From the NCBI GenBank assembly GCA_036676175.1, contig JAKFDL010000065.1, forward strand, positions 1-8,320: a stretch of 8,320 nucleotides of DNA. The letters run 5' to 3'. This DNA comes from Methylotenera_A sp036676175. GTDB taxonomy: Bacteria > Pseudomonadota > Gammaproteobacteria > Burkholderiales > Methylophilaceae. The notes beneath the pieces were generated by a model. The model saw only the letters and a program-made list of their open reading frames with translations. It was not told the origin of the DNA and made no database searches. The stretch's first letter is position 1, and every line of letters starts with the position of its first letter. Positions 1 through 6,646 of this stretch are shown here, in pieces. Position numbers and translations under genes: made by a program.

Positions 1-1512
1 ATATCGCAGGCCTGAGCCGATAAGTATCTTCTTCACCCCTTTGATGGCGCGCGCTTTACGATATAGCTGAATCAATGCGCTATGGTCAGTATTCAGGTTC
101 TCGCAAATACCAGGGTAAACACAGCTCAGTTTCCGGCAAGATTGTTCAATTTTTTCAGACTTGCAGGCAATGCGGTACATATTGGCGGTAGGCCCGCCAA
201 GGTCAGAAATAATGCCAGTAAAACCATCTACTTTGTCGCGAATCTCTTCAACTTCTTTCAATATAGATTCTTCACTGCGGCTTTGAATAATGCGGCCTTC
301 ATGCTCGGTAATTGAACAGAACGTACAGCCGCCAAAGCAGCCGCGCATGATATTAACGCTAAAGCGAATCATCTCCCATGCTGGGATTTTTGCATTTTTA
401 TAGATGGGGTGCGGCTTACGCGCATACGGCATGTCGTACACATAATCCATCTCTTTTGTCGTCAGTGGAATCGGCGGCGGGTTCAGCCACACTTCGCGGT
501 CACCATGCTTTTGCACCAGTGCCCGCGCATTGCCCGGATTGGCTTCTAAATGCAGCACCCGTGAGGCATGCGCATATAGCACCGGGTCTTGCGACACGGC
601 TTCGTAATCAGGCAACCGCACCACTTGCTTGCTTCTATCGGCCTTCGGCTTGCGGACAATTTCAATCGCTTTGGTGCCTACTGGCAGCGCTGGTTTTGCA
701 CTACTTTCTTCTGTCGCACAACTTGCGTCTGCCTTACCCATCTTCATTTCATACGGGTCAATTGGCTTATCCACTGTGCCAGGGCGATCTAACTTGGTGC
801 TTTCAATCTCATTCCAGCCTTCAGGAATTTGCTTGCGTAAAAAAGCCGTGCCACGAATATCCTGAATCTCACTGACTTTCTCGCCTTTGGCGATGCGGTG
901 GCTCAATTCCACTAACGCTCTTTCCGCGTTGCCATAGAGCAGAATGTCGGCTTTACTGTCCACCAAAATGCTGCGGCGCACTTTGTCGCTCCAGTAGTCG
1001 TAGTGGGCAATGCGGCGCAAACTGGCTTCGATACTGCCAATAATAATCGGCACCTGTGAATACGCTTCTTTACAGCGTTGCGAATAGACTAACACCGCCC
1101 TATCTGGGCGTTTGTTGGGCGCTGCATCTGGCGTGTAGGCATCGTCACTACGGATTTTGCGGTCAGCGGTATAGCGATTGACCATGCTATCCATATTGCC
1201 AGCGGTAATGCCAAAATAGAGATTGGGTTTACCGAGCGCCTTAAAAGCGCTGGCATTTTGCCAATCGGGTTGCGCGATTATGCCAACGCGAAACCCCTGT
1301 GCCTCTAGCAGCCGCCCCACCAGCGCCATCCCAAAACTGGGGTGATCAATATATGCATCGCCCGTTACCAGAATAATATCGCACGAATCCCAACCCAGCG
1401 TATCCATTTCAGCACGCGTCATCGGCAACATCGTGGCCGCGCCAAAACGCTTCGCCCAGTGCGGGCGATAGGTGTGGATGGGCTTGGCCAGATTGTTGGT
1501 GTAAATTTCCAT
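1..1512 (-). CDS. ygiQ: YgiQ family radical SAM protein (UPF0313), 3'-truncated by window edge
   Basis: The minus-strand frame is open from an ATG at 1512-1510 to the window edge. It gives 504 residues of a protein that in E. coli YgiQ is about 740 residues, so the C-terminal third is outside. The N-terminal domain carries near-identical YgiQ stretches such as WDSCDIILVTGDAYIDHPSF, NRYTADRKIRSDDAYTP, IEASLRRIAHYDYWSDKVRR and VLYAHASRVLH. The radical SAM [4Fe-4S] motif CxxxCxxC is intact at C392, C396 and C399, within MRGCFGGCTFC, and is followed by SITEHEGRIIQSRS. Radical SAM enzymes use this cluster to cleave S-adenosylmethionine. The reaction catalysed by YgiQ is not known to me. An in-frame TGA 21 bases upstream of the ATG fixes this start, although no good Shine-Dalgarno sequence precedes it. 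The segment around residues 250-310 is the variable linker of the family. The family assignment is very secure. Confidence 0.97.
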   Translation of the reverse strand, partial: MEIYTNNLAKPIHTYRPHWAKRFGAATMLPMTRAEMDTLGWDSCDIILVTGDAYIDHPSFGMALVGRLLEAQGFRVGIIAQPDWQNASAFKALGKPNLYFGITAGNMDSMVNRYTADRKIRSDDAYTPDAAPNKRPDRAVLVYSQRCKEAYSQVPIIIGSIEASLRRIAHYDYWSDKVRRSILVDSKADILLYGNAERALVELSHRIAKGEKVSEIQDIRGTAFLRKQIPEGWNEIESTKLDRPGTVDKPIDPYEMKMGKADASCATEESSAKPALPVGTKAIEIVRKPKADRSKQVVRLPDYEAVSQDPVLYAHASRVLHLEANPGNARALVQKHGDREVWLNPPPIPLTTKEMDYVYDMPYARKPHPIYKNAKIPAWEMIRFSVNIMRGCFGGCTFCSITEHEGRIIQSRSEESILKEVEEIRDKVDGFTGIISDLGGPTANMYRIACKSEKIEQSCRKLSCVYPGICENLNTDHSALIQLYRKARAIKGVKKILIGSGLRY

Positions 1513-1551
1513 GAACTGCGCGCTAATGACTCAGCTAATAACAAGCTGCGC

Positions 1552-1579
1552 ATTTTACGCATTTTTCATTCAATTACAA
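1552..1579 (-). promoter_or_regulatory. candidate sigma70-type promoter for ygiQ
   Basis: On the minus strand, TTGTAA (1579-1574) and TAAAAT (1557-1552) are separated by 16 bases. They match the -35 and -10 consensus at 4/6 and 5/6 positions. Transcription would start near 1545, about 33 bases before the ygiQ ATG. The upstream 69-residue gene lies 107 bases away, so ygiQ may have its own promoter or be read through. The motif match was made by eye in AT-rich DNA and is only suggestive. Confidence 0.35.
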
Positions 1580-1619
1580 AGGCTTATCTTACAAAATCCA
1601 AATATAAATAAAGATAAAC

Positions 1620-1829
1620 TTAATGTAAGACTTCGATATAACCATCTTCACTTAGCACAATTAATACCGCATCCACTTCTTGCAAGCTTGGGTTTGCACG
1701 CCGGATATCTTCAACCGATTTAAAACCATCGACTTGTTTTAGGTATTCGCGTAGTCTTAGCTGCAAGCCTTGACTGCGTAGCGCGCACTCCTCAACCCCT
1801 TTTAGGGTTTTTTTATATATGATGTCCAT
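1620..1829 (-). CDS. small uncharacterised protein, 69 aa, winged-helix-like
   Basis: The gene encodes 69 residues beginning MDIIYKKTLKGVEECALRSQ and ending GYIEVLH. The frame can be extended to a TTG at 1850, but the ATG at 1829 is preferred because a strong purine-rich ribosome binding site lies 7 bases upstream of it. The sequence has no signal peptide, membrane segment or cysteine pair; its only cysteine is C16. It reads as short helices followed by a segment like a recognition helix and wing (LQEVDAVLIVLSEDGYIEVL). This recalls small betaproteobacterial proteins of the pattern 'KGxEE...R..GL..RLR..L...DG..SV..I', in which a DG turn precedes a winged-helix-like end. That resemblance is from memory and no function is assigned. 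The gene lies 107 bases upstream of ygiQ on the same strand and is divergent from the HMA-MauE gene. Confidence 0.8.
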   Translation of the reverse strand: MDIIYKKTLKGVEECALRSQGLQLRLREYLKQVDGFKSVEDIRRANPSLQEVDAVLIVLSEDGYIEVLH

Positions 1830-1836
1830 AACAATA

Positions 1837-1844
1837 CTCCCCTC
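1837..1844 (-). promoter_or_regulatory. ribosome binding site fixing the start of the 69-aa gene
   Basis: The minus-strand sequence GAGGGGAG lies 7 bases upstream of the ATG at 1829, within a longer G/A run (1837-1848). Good spacing here supports the ATG over the TTG at 1850, because the site would fall inside the coding frame if translation began at the TTG. Confidence 0.7.
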
Positions 1845-1868
1845 CCCCAAAATTTATTTTTATACTTA

Positions 1869-1897
1869 ATTATTAATATACTTTTCGTTTACATCAA
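1869..1897 (-). promoter_or_regulatory. candidate sigma70-type promoter for the 69-aa gene
   Basis: On the minus strand, TTGATG (1897-1892) and AATAAT (1874-1869) are spaced by 17 bases. They match the -35 and -10 consensus at 4/6 and 5/6. The predicted start near 1862 leaves an untranslated leader of about 33 bases that includes the Shine-Dalgarno run. The site lies in the 88-bp divergent region shared with the HMA-MauE gene. On the other strand I see only an isolated TATACT (1877-1882) without a well-placed -35. Confidence 0.45.
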
Positions 1898-1917
1898 TTT
1901 AAATATAGACTAATAAC

Positions 1918-2643
1918 ATGATGTATACAAACAAAATTTACACGGTGAGCGGCATGACTTGCAACAATTGTGTTGCAAGGGTGCAGAAGACATTAGCACC
2001 TTATGCAGAAGCGGTTGAAGTGACACTCAATCCACCTCAAGTAAAGCTCACCAATCAAAAATTAGACAGCAGCGCCTTGAACGATATTTTGCAAAGCGCA
2101 GGCAATTATAAAATTGGCACCAAAGTAAGCAAACCATCGAATGCTGATATCTCCGCTGAGATCCCTGACAAGAGCTTAACTACATACAAGCCACTTATAC
2201 TGGTATTTGCTTATATTTTAGGCGCGTGCCTGCTAGTGGAATCCAGTCATGGCGATTTTAATCTGCACCGCTTTATGCCAAACTTTATGGCTGGTTTTTT
2301 TCTGGTATTTTCATTTTTTAAACTGCTGGATTTAGCCGGATTCGCCAACAGCTATGCCATGTACGATGTGCTGGCTAAGCGCGTACCGGCATATGGTTAT
2401 ATTTACCCTTTTATAGAACTTACCCTGGCAGCCGCATATCTATTGGCTTACAGGCCGATGCTAATTAACAGCATTACGCTTATTGTCATGGCTTTTTCTA
2501 GCATTGGTGTCATCTCGGCGGTGCTGAGTAAACAAAAAATCAAATGTGCCTGTTTGGGTACAGGCTTTAATTTACCCATGACAACAGTCACCATTATTGA
2601 AGATGTGTTAATGGCGGCGATGGCAGCTTGGATGTTGATTTAG
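1918..2643 (+). CDS. HMA (heavy-metal-associated) domain fused to MauE/DoxX-like membrane protein
   Basis: The protein has 241 residues. Residues about 4-68 form an HMA fold like those of copper chaperones and P-type ATPase N-termini. The metal-binding GMTCxxC motif is intact at C15 and C18. A linker (about 69-89) leads to a membrane domain with hydrophobic segments near 91-108, 121-141, 158-177, 181-203 and 222-240. A conserved-looking CxC at C210/C212 (KCACLGTGFNLP) lies just before the last segment, followed by TIIED. This arrangement resembles MauE/DoxX-type redox-associated membrane proteins; MauE is linked to cofactor or disulfide maturation of methylamine dehydrogenase. Inferred role: the cytosolic HMA domain passes a metal ion or electrons to the membrane thiols. 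It is not a P-type ATPase, because no phosphorylation or ATP-binding domains are present. An in-frame TAG at 1906-1908 limits the start to the adjacent ATGs at 1918 and 1921. The gene is divergent from the 69-aa gene. Confidence 0.88.
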   Translation: MMYTNKIYTVSGMTCNNCVARVQKTLAPYAEAVEVTLNPPQVKLTNQKLDSSALNDILQSAGNYKIGTKVSKPSNADISAEIPDKSLTTYKPLILVFAYILGACLLVESSHGDFNLHRFMPNFMAGFFLVFSFFKLLDLAGFANSYAMYDVLAKRVPAYGYIYPFIELTLAAAYLLAYRPMLINSITLIVMAFSSIGVISAVLSKQKIKCACLGTGFNLPMTTVTIIEDVLMAAMAAWMLI

Positions 2644-2671
2644 TCAAAACAGTACCGAAATTTACACTACA

Positions 2672-2703
2672 TTATGCATATAACCAATTATGCATATAAC
2701 CAA
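2672..2703 (+). repeat. perfect 16-bp tandem direct repeat, two copies
   Basis: TTATGCATATAACCAA occurs twice head to tail without a mismatch, at 2672-2687 and 2688-2703. It lies in the 123-bp gap between the HMA-MauE gene and the diguanylate cyclase. Each copy contains a palindromic ATGCAT and a TATAAC resembling a -10 hexamer, but no well-spaced -35 fits either. It could be a recent slippage duplication or a pair of protein-binding sites. Confidence 0.95.
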
Positions 2704-2766
2704 TGCTTTCTAGAACAAATTTTAAGCATCGTGTAGACTCATTTTTTTCATCAAACAATTGCCACC

Positions 2767-4767
2767 TTGAAGCAATTCTCGTTTATTCAACGCATCTTAT
2801 TACCCCTGCTTTTAGTAGGGGTTTTATCTATTATATCCACCGCTATTCACATGTTTACTGTAGACATGGAAAGAATCAAAGCCAATGCATTAAACGAAGC
2901 GCGAGAGCTTGAAGATTTACTGATTATGGCTGAAAGCCTAGTGAGCGAACACGTACAGCTTTCGATGCAAATACTCAAACAAAGAAGTTTGGCTATTGGC
3001 CCAGCCAGCATCAAGGGCAATATTGTTCTTAACAACCAACAATTGGCAGACTTAACATTTGGGACGCAATCTCAGGCCTTTGGTAAAGATTTAGTAGATG
3101 GCGTCACAGATACAGGCACTGGCACAGCCACTTTGTTTGTTAAAAACGAAAGTGATTTTGTGCGCATTGCAACTAGCGTTCGCAAAAAAGATAGATCTCG
3201 CGCAATAGGTACAGTGCTCGACCCTGCAGGTAAAGCCATGCCATATTTGTTAGCCAAGCAATCTTTTTATGGGGTTGTTGATATTTTAGGTGAGCCTTAT
3301 ATCTCAGGCTACGAGCCAATCATCGACCAATCTGGCAACTTGATTGGGGCTTGGTATGTGGGCTATAAAGTGGATGTTAAGGCACTCGATGAAGCCATCA
3401 AAAAGTGGGCGTTTCTTCAATCAGGTTTTGCTGCAATTACCGATTACAACAATAATATTCGCTTTTTGTCAGAGCGTGTCTCCCAAACCGAAGCCTCGAA
3501 AGTGTTAAACAACCCTACAGATAAATGGGTGATTGTGAGTCAGAATATTCCACAGTGGGATTTTCATGCAGTGATTGCCTATCCAGCACGCGAAGCGTTC
3601 TGGGATAGCGCAAGCAAGCTATATCCATTATTAATTATGGGTGGACTGTTTGGCGTTATCTTAATCGTTCTCGCTTTACAAAAACTACGGCAACTTGTGA
3701 TTATGCCGCTGGGTGGCGATCCACAAACTGCCAGCACGTTGGTAAGCCGCATTGAGCAAGGCGATTTTGAGGAAGATGGCACTAGCGCCGAACCTGATAC
3801 GCTGATTGGCAATATGCTTAAAATGCGCCAACGCCTACGTGAAATGTTGAACGAGCTAAAGGAGAATGCTGAGCGCCTCAGCGTTTCATCTAGTGTATTT
3901 GCACACGCACATGATGGTATTTTTATTACCGATGCTAATGCAAAGGTTACTGAGGTCAATCCTGCTTTTACCACACTGACAGGCTATAGCAGAGAAGAAG
4001 CGCTAGGGAAGAACCCGCACGAATTAGGCTTTGTGCATTTAAGAAAATCCTTTTTTTCGAAGCTATTCAGCAACACATCAAACAAAAAAGAGTGGCAAGG
4101 CGAGGCATGGAGTAAAAAGAAAAACGGCAGTCAATACATAGCTACCTTAGATGTTTTCCCTGTCTACGATAACGCTCAACAGTTTCAGCATTACGTCGGC
4201 CTATTTTCAGATATTACCTTACAAAAAGAGCACCAGAAGTCGCTGGAGCATATGGCTTACCATGACCCACTGACACAATTGCCCAATCGCGCTTTATTTT
4301 CAGATCGCCTACAGCAAGCGGTAGCACGTGCGGCGCGAACTAAGGAGTGCGTCGTCATTTGTTATTTTGATTTAGATAACTTCAAGCCAATTAACGACAA
4401 CCTTGGACACGGAACGGGTGATCAATTGCTCATTATGCTGGCTGAACGTTTGCGTGAAAACCTGCGCGAAACGGATACCATTGCGCGTTTAGGTGGTGAT
4501 GAATTTGCCTTGTTATTATGCGGTTTACAAACATTAGATGAATACAAACTGACTTTAGATCGCCTGCTTGCTGAAATTGAAACGCCAGTTATTATTAATA
4601 ATGAAACGCTTAAAATCTCTGCCAGCATTGGCTACACTTTTTATCCATACGACAACAACACACCCGACATTCTATTGCGCCATGCCGACCAAGCCATGTA
4701 TCAAGCTAAAGCAAATGGGGGCGGGCACCATCATTTATTTCAGCTTCAAGCTTCACTCTTTAGCTAA
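2767..4767 (+). CDS. membrane-bound diguanylate cyclase: Cache - PAS - GGDEF
   Basis: This 666-residue sensor probably makes cyclic di-GMP from two GTP. A membrane helix at about 8-30 precedes a periplasmic region (31-285) that matches the Cache_3-Cache_2 type ligand-binding domain, with LVDGVTDTGTGTATLF, RAIGTVLDP and GYEPIID.. segments. A second membrane helix (about 286-304) leads to a HAMP-like stretch beginning LGGDP (315-319) and containing IEQGDF. A PAS domain follows at about 372-485 (HDGIFITD, NPAFTTLTGYS). The GGDEF domain (about 490-658) has HDPLTQLPNR, FDLDNFKPIND and an intact GGDEF signature at 576-580. An RxxD product-inhibition site (R567-D570) lies exactly five residues before it. 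No EAL domain follows. The start is TTG: an in-frame TAG at 2734-2736 and the need to keep helix 1 leave only TTG 2767 or ATT 2758. The stop lies 2 bases before aat, suggesting co-transcription. The ligand is unknown. Confidence 0.95.
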   Translation: MKQFSFIQRILLPLLLVGVLSIISTAIHMFTVDMERIKANALNEARELEDLLIMAESLVSEHVQLSMQILKQRSLAIGPASIKGNIVLNNQQLADLTFGTQSQAFGKDLVDGVTDTGTGTATLFVKNESDFVRIATSVRKKDRSRAIGTVLDPAGKAMPYLLAKQSFYGVVDILGEPYISGYEPIIDQSGNLIGAWYVGYKVDVKALDEAIKKWAFLQSGFAAITDYNNNIRFLSERVSQTEASKVLNNPTDKWVIVSQNIPQWDFHAVIAYPAREAFWDSASKLYPLLIMGGLFGVILIVLALQKLRQLVIMPLGGDPQTASTLVSRIEQGDFEEDGTSAEPDTLIGNMLKMRQRLREMLNELKENAERLSVSSSVFAHAHDGIFITDANAKVTEVNPAFTTLTGYSREEALGKNPHELGFVHLRKSFFSKLFSNTSNKKEWQGEAWSKKKNGSQYIATLDVFPVYDNAQQFQHYVGLFSDITLQKEHQKSLEHMAYHDPLTQLPNRALFSDRLQQAVARAARTKECVVICYFDLDNFKPINDNLGHGTGDQLLIMLAERLRENLRETDTIARLGGDEFALLLCGLQTLDEYKLTLDRLLAEIETPVIINNETLKISASIGYTFYPYDNNTPDILLRHADQAMYQAKANGGGHHHLFQLQASLFS

Positions 4768-4769
4768 GT

Positions 4770-5459
4770 ATGGCAAATGCTTACTACAAACTTCCTAACG
4801 GTTATGTGCTGGCGCTTGATCCTGAAACTACTTTTCCTGCATTATCAGACGCACTGACAGAACCAAACGGCTTAATCGCTATTGGTGGTGATTTAAGTGC
4901 AGCACGTTTATTAAGTGCTTACAGGCAAGGTATATTCCCTTGGTTTAATCCCGGCGAGCCTGTTATGTGGTGGAGCCCAGACCCGCGCATGGTGTTATAC
5001 CCGGATGAATTAAAAATAAGCAGGTCTTTAGCCAAAACCCTTAAAAATAGCGCCTATGAAACCCGCGTCAATACTGCCTTTCAGGCTGTGATAACCGCCT
5101 GCAGCGATACGCCTAGAAATGATCAACCCGGCACTTGGATCACCAGCGAGATGATTAGCGCTTATTGTGACTTGCATATACAAGGCTTTGCCGTATGTGC
5201 CGAAACCTGGCTCAACGGTGAGTTAGTGGGCGGTTGCTATGGTGTAAAAATTGGCCGCATGTTTTATGGTGAAAGTATGTTTCACACCCGACCAAATGCC
5301 TCAAAAGTTGCATTTGTATATTTGGTTGAGTGGCTTAAAGAGCAACAAGTTGGCATGATAGATTGTCAAATGAAAACGCCGCTGCTAAGTAGCTTTGGCG
5401 GGCGCGAAATCAATCGGGATGACTTTATACAAACGCTAACAAAATTGGTAAACTCTTAA
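4770..5459 (+). CDS. aat: leucyl/phenylalanyl-tRNA-protein transferase (Aat)
   Basis: Aat transfers Leu or Phe from charged tRNA to proteins with N-terminal Lys or Arg, marking them for ClpS/ClpAP degradation in the cytoplasm. The protein is 229 residues, normal for the family. Hallmarks are EPNGLIAIGGDLS (31-43), YRQGIFPWFNPGEPV (51-65), WWSPDPR (67-73), GTWI (121-124), LVGGCYGV (152-159), FYGESMF (165-171), NASK (176-179) and IDCQ (197-200). The catalytically implicated Glu and Gln of E. coli Aat (E156, Q188) correspond to E145 and Q200 here. The usual HS(V/I)E motif before the LVGG segment reads VCAE (142-145), so His and Ser are replaced while Glu remains. The gene starts 2 bases after the cyclase stop with no strong Shine-Dalgarno, which suggests translational coupling. 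Together with bpt, 21 bases downstream, it covers both basic and acidic N-degrons. Confidence 0.97.
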   Translation: MANAYYKLPNGYVLALDPETTFPALSDALTEPNGLIAIGGDLSAARLLSAYRQGIFPWFNPGEPVMWWSPDPRMVLYPDELKISRSLAKTLKNSAYETRVNTAFQAVITACSDTPRNDQPGTWITSEMISAYCDLHIQGFAVCAETWLNGELVGGCYGVKIGRMFYGESMFHTRPNASKVAFVYLVEWLKEQQVGMIDCQMKTPLLSSFGGREINRDDFIQTLTKLVNS

Positions 5460-5480
5460 CATGTGTTAGGCCAACTTAAT

Positions 5481-6224
5481 ATGACTTTACCCAGCGAATT
5501 ACCCCTTCACAAACTGCAATTTTACGTGACTACGCCGTATCAATGTGGTTATTTACCAGGAAAACTGGCGCAAAGCTTAATTGCCACGCCGCATCACCTA
5601 GTCGACAACAACATCTACAGCAGCCTGATTCAACAAGGGTTTCGGCGTAGCGGTAAATTCGTTTACCGTCCACATTGTGAACAATGCAACGCCTGCATAC
5701 CAACCCGTGTCGTGTTGGCCAAATTTATACCTTCCCGTAGCCAAAAAAGGGCTTTCAAGCAGCACCATGAGCTAACTGCGCGCATTCTGCCACTGGCTTA
5801 TCACCAAGGCCACTTTGAGTTATATACCAGCTATCAGGCTGCGCGCCACACCGAAGCAGAAAACTTTAGCGTAGAAAAAGACGATGCAGAACAATATCGG
5901 CAATTTTTGTGCATGAGCAATGTAGAAAGCCTGATCGTGGAGTTCCGCGATGTTGAAAACCAACTCAAAATCGTCAGCATGGTGGATATTGTGCGAGATG
6001 GGGTTTCTGCGGTGTACACGTTTTACGATACGTCTGACAGTAAATCCAGTTACGGTACTTATTCAATTATGTGGCAAATTGAGTGGGCGAAAAGCTTGAA
6101 TCTGCCATACTTATACTTAGGCTATTGGATAGCCGCCAGCGAAAAAATGGCCTACAAGCAAGCATTTAAGCCGCAAGAATTATTAATCGATGGCGAATGG
6201 CTTAAATCTGGCAGCGCTAAATAA
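5481..6224 (+). CDS. bpt: aspartate/glutamate leucyltransferase (Bpt; Ate1-like)
   Basis: Bpt transfers Leu from Leu-tRNA to proteins with N-terminal Asp or Glu, feeding the ClpS/ClpAP N-degron pathway. It is a bacterial homologue of eukaryotic arginyltransferase Ate1. From the ATG at 5481 the protein has 247 residues, typical of the family. The N-terminal region has LQFYVTTPYQCGYLPG with C22, then GFRRSGKFVYRP and a CxxCxxC cluster at C66, C69 and C72 followed by IPTRV. The C-terminal transferase region has SAVYTFYDT (176-184), SSYGTYSIMWQIEWAK (189-204) and YLYLGYWI (210-217). The frame extends to a GTG at 5463, but the ATG start aligns with the usual MTxxxxLPL..LQFY opening, and a TAGG lies 10 bases before it. 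The gene is 21 bases after aat. Its last 42 bases overlap the convergent gene on the other strand. Confidence 0.95.
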   Translation: MTLPSELPLHKLQFYVTTPYQCGYLPGKLAQSLIATPHHLVDNNIYSSLIQQGFRRSGKFVYRPHCEQCNACIPTRVVLAKFIPSRSQKRAFKQHHELTARILPLAYHQGHFELYTSYQAARHTEAENFSVEKDDAEQYRQFLCMSNVESLIVEFRDVENQLKIVSMVDIVRDGVSAVYTFYDTSDSKSSYGTYSIMWQIEWAKSLNLPYLYLGYWIAASEKMAYKQAFKPQELLIDGEWLKSGSAK

Positions 6225-6638
6225 GTGTGTAAATTCAATTTTGACTTTGTTAAATGCGCTGCGATATTTGGTTTTTAACAACTCCTGCGCATACTCCTCG
6301 TTACCCATTCGATGTTGCCCCAAGGCGACGCCTGCGCATCCATGAAACTCCGCATACGCTTTACACACCGCATCGTACTCCGATAAATGCCCAAAAACCG
6401 CTTTTGCTTCACCATGAAGCCACTTTCCCAAAAAACCATGATTATCTTGATACACTTTCGCTAACTCAAAATCTGCATCGTTTGCGCCATGCATAACCTC
6501 TATAAATCTTTCATGCCATGCCATATGTGCGCTCAATATTTGCTTAAGATCCAGTCCACATGGGGCTTCATCTGTTAGTGCTGTTTTAGCACTTGTATCA
6601 AGATATTCTTTCTCTTCTAACCAGGCTAATAGTTCCAT
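6183..6638 (-). CDS. CZB-like (chemoreceptor zinc-binding type) domain protein with altered ligands
   Basis: The protein is 151 residues, with no signal peptide or membrane segment, so probably cytoplasmic. A stretch from about 34 to 105 follows the CZB pattern found in chemoreceptors and in the cyclase DgcZ: SAHMAW (36-41), DNHGFLGKWLHGEA (65-78) and AYAEFHGCAG (94-103). Aligned by eye to DgcZ, whose zinc ligands are H22, C52, H79 and H83, the first His (H38) and the last His (H99) are kept. The Cys is G68 and the third ligand is Y95. H67 lies next to the lost Cys and could substitute. CZB domains sense zinc or oxidants and control receptors or cyclases; here the domain stands alone with N- and C-terminal extensions. 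It converges on bpt with a 42-bp overlap and is divergent from tyrA. The ATG at 6638 has a good Shine-Dalgarno. The family call is moderately secure and the function unknown. Confidence 0.82.
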   Translation of the reverse strand: MELLAWLEEKEYLDTSAKTALTDEAPCGLDLKQILSAHMAWHERFIEVMHGANDADFELAKVYQDNHGFLGKWLHGEAKAVFGHLSEYDAVCKAYAEFHGCAGVALGQHRMGNEEYAQELLKTKYRSAFNKVKIEFTHLFSAARFKPFAID

Positions 6639-6646
6639 TTCAGTTA

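Noticed and set aside
378..875. 165-residue plus-strand open frame, with smaller nested ones, inside ygiQ
   Set aside because: It lies antisense to the clearly conserved ygiQ frame, has no recognisable motif, and its Cys/His/Ser-rich composition is typical of a shadow frame.
1830..1850. TTG at 1850 as the start of the 69-aa gene
   Set aside because: The seven added codons coincide with the G/A-rich ribosome binding site of the ATG at 1829, so they are most likely untranslated.
2672..2703. CRISPR repeat or replication iteron
   Set aside because: There are only two adjacent copies with no spacers, no cas genes and no replication gene nearby.
2644..2766. Terminator or sigma70 promoter in the HMA-cyclase gap
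   Set aside because: No GC-rich hairpin with a T run was found. TTTACA (2661-2666) and the TATAAC boxes are spaced by 12 and 28 bases, which does not fit a standard promoter.
3579..3974. 131-residue minus-strand open frame inside the cyclase gene
   Set aside because: It is antisense to the HAMP/PAS region of the cyclase, with biased composition and no motif.
5463..5480. GTG at 5463 as the bpt start
   Set aside because: It would add six residues (LGQLN-type) not expected in the family; the ATG at 5481 gives the usual N-terminus and has a TAGG upstream.
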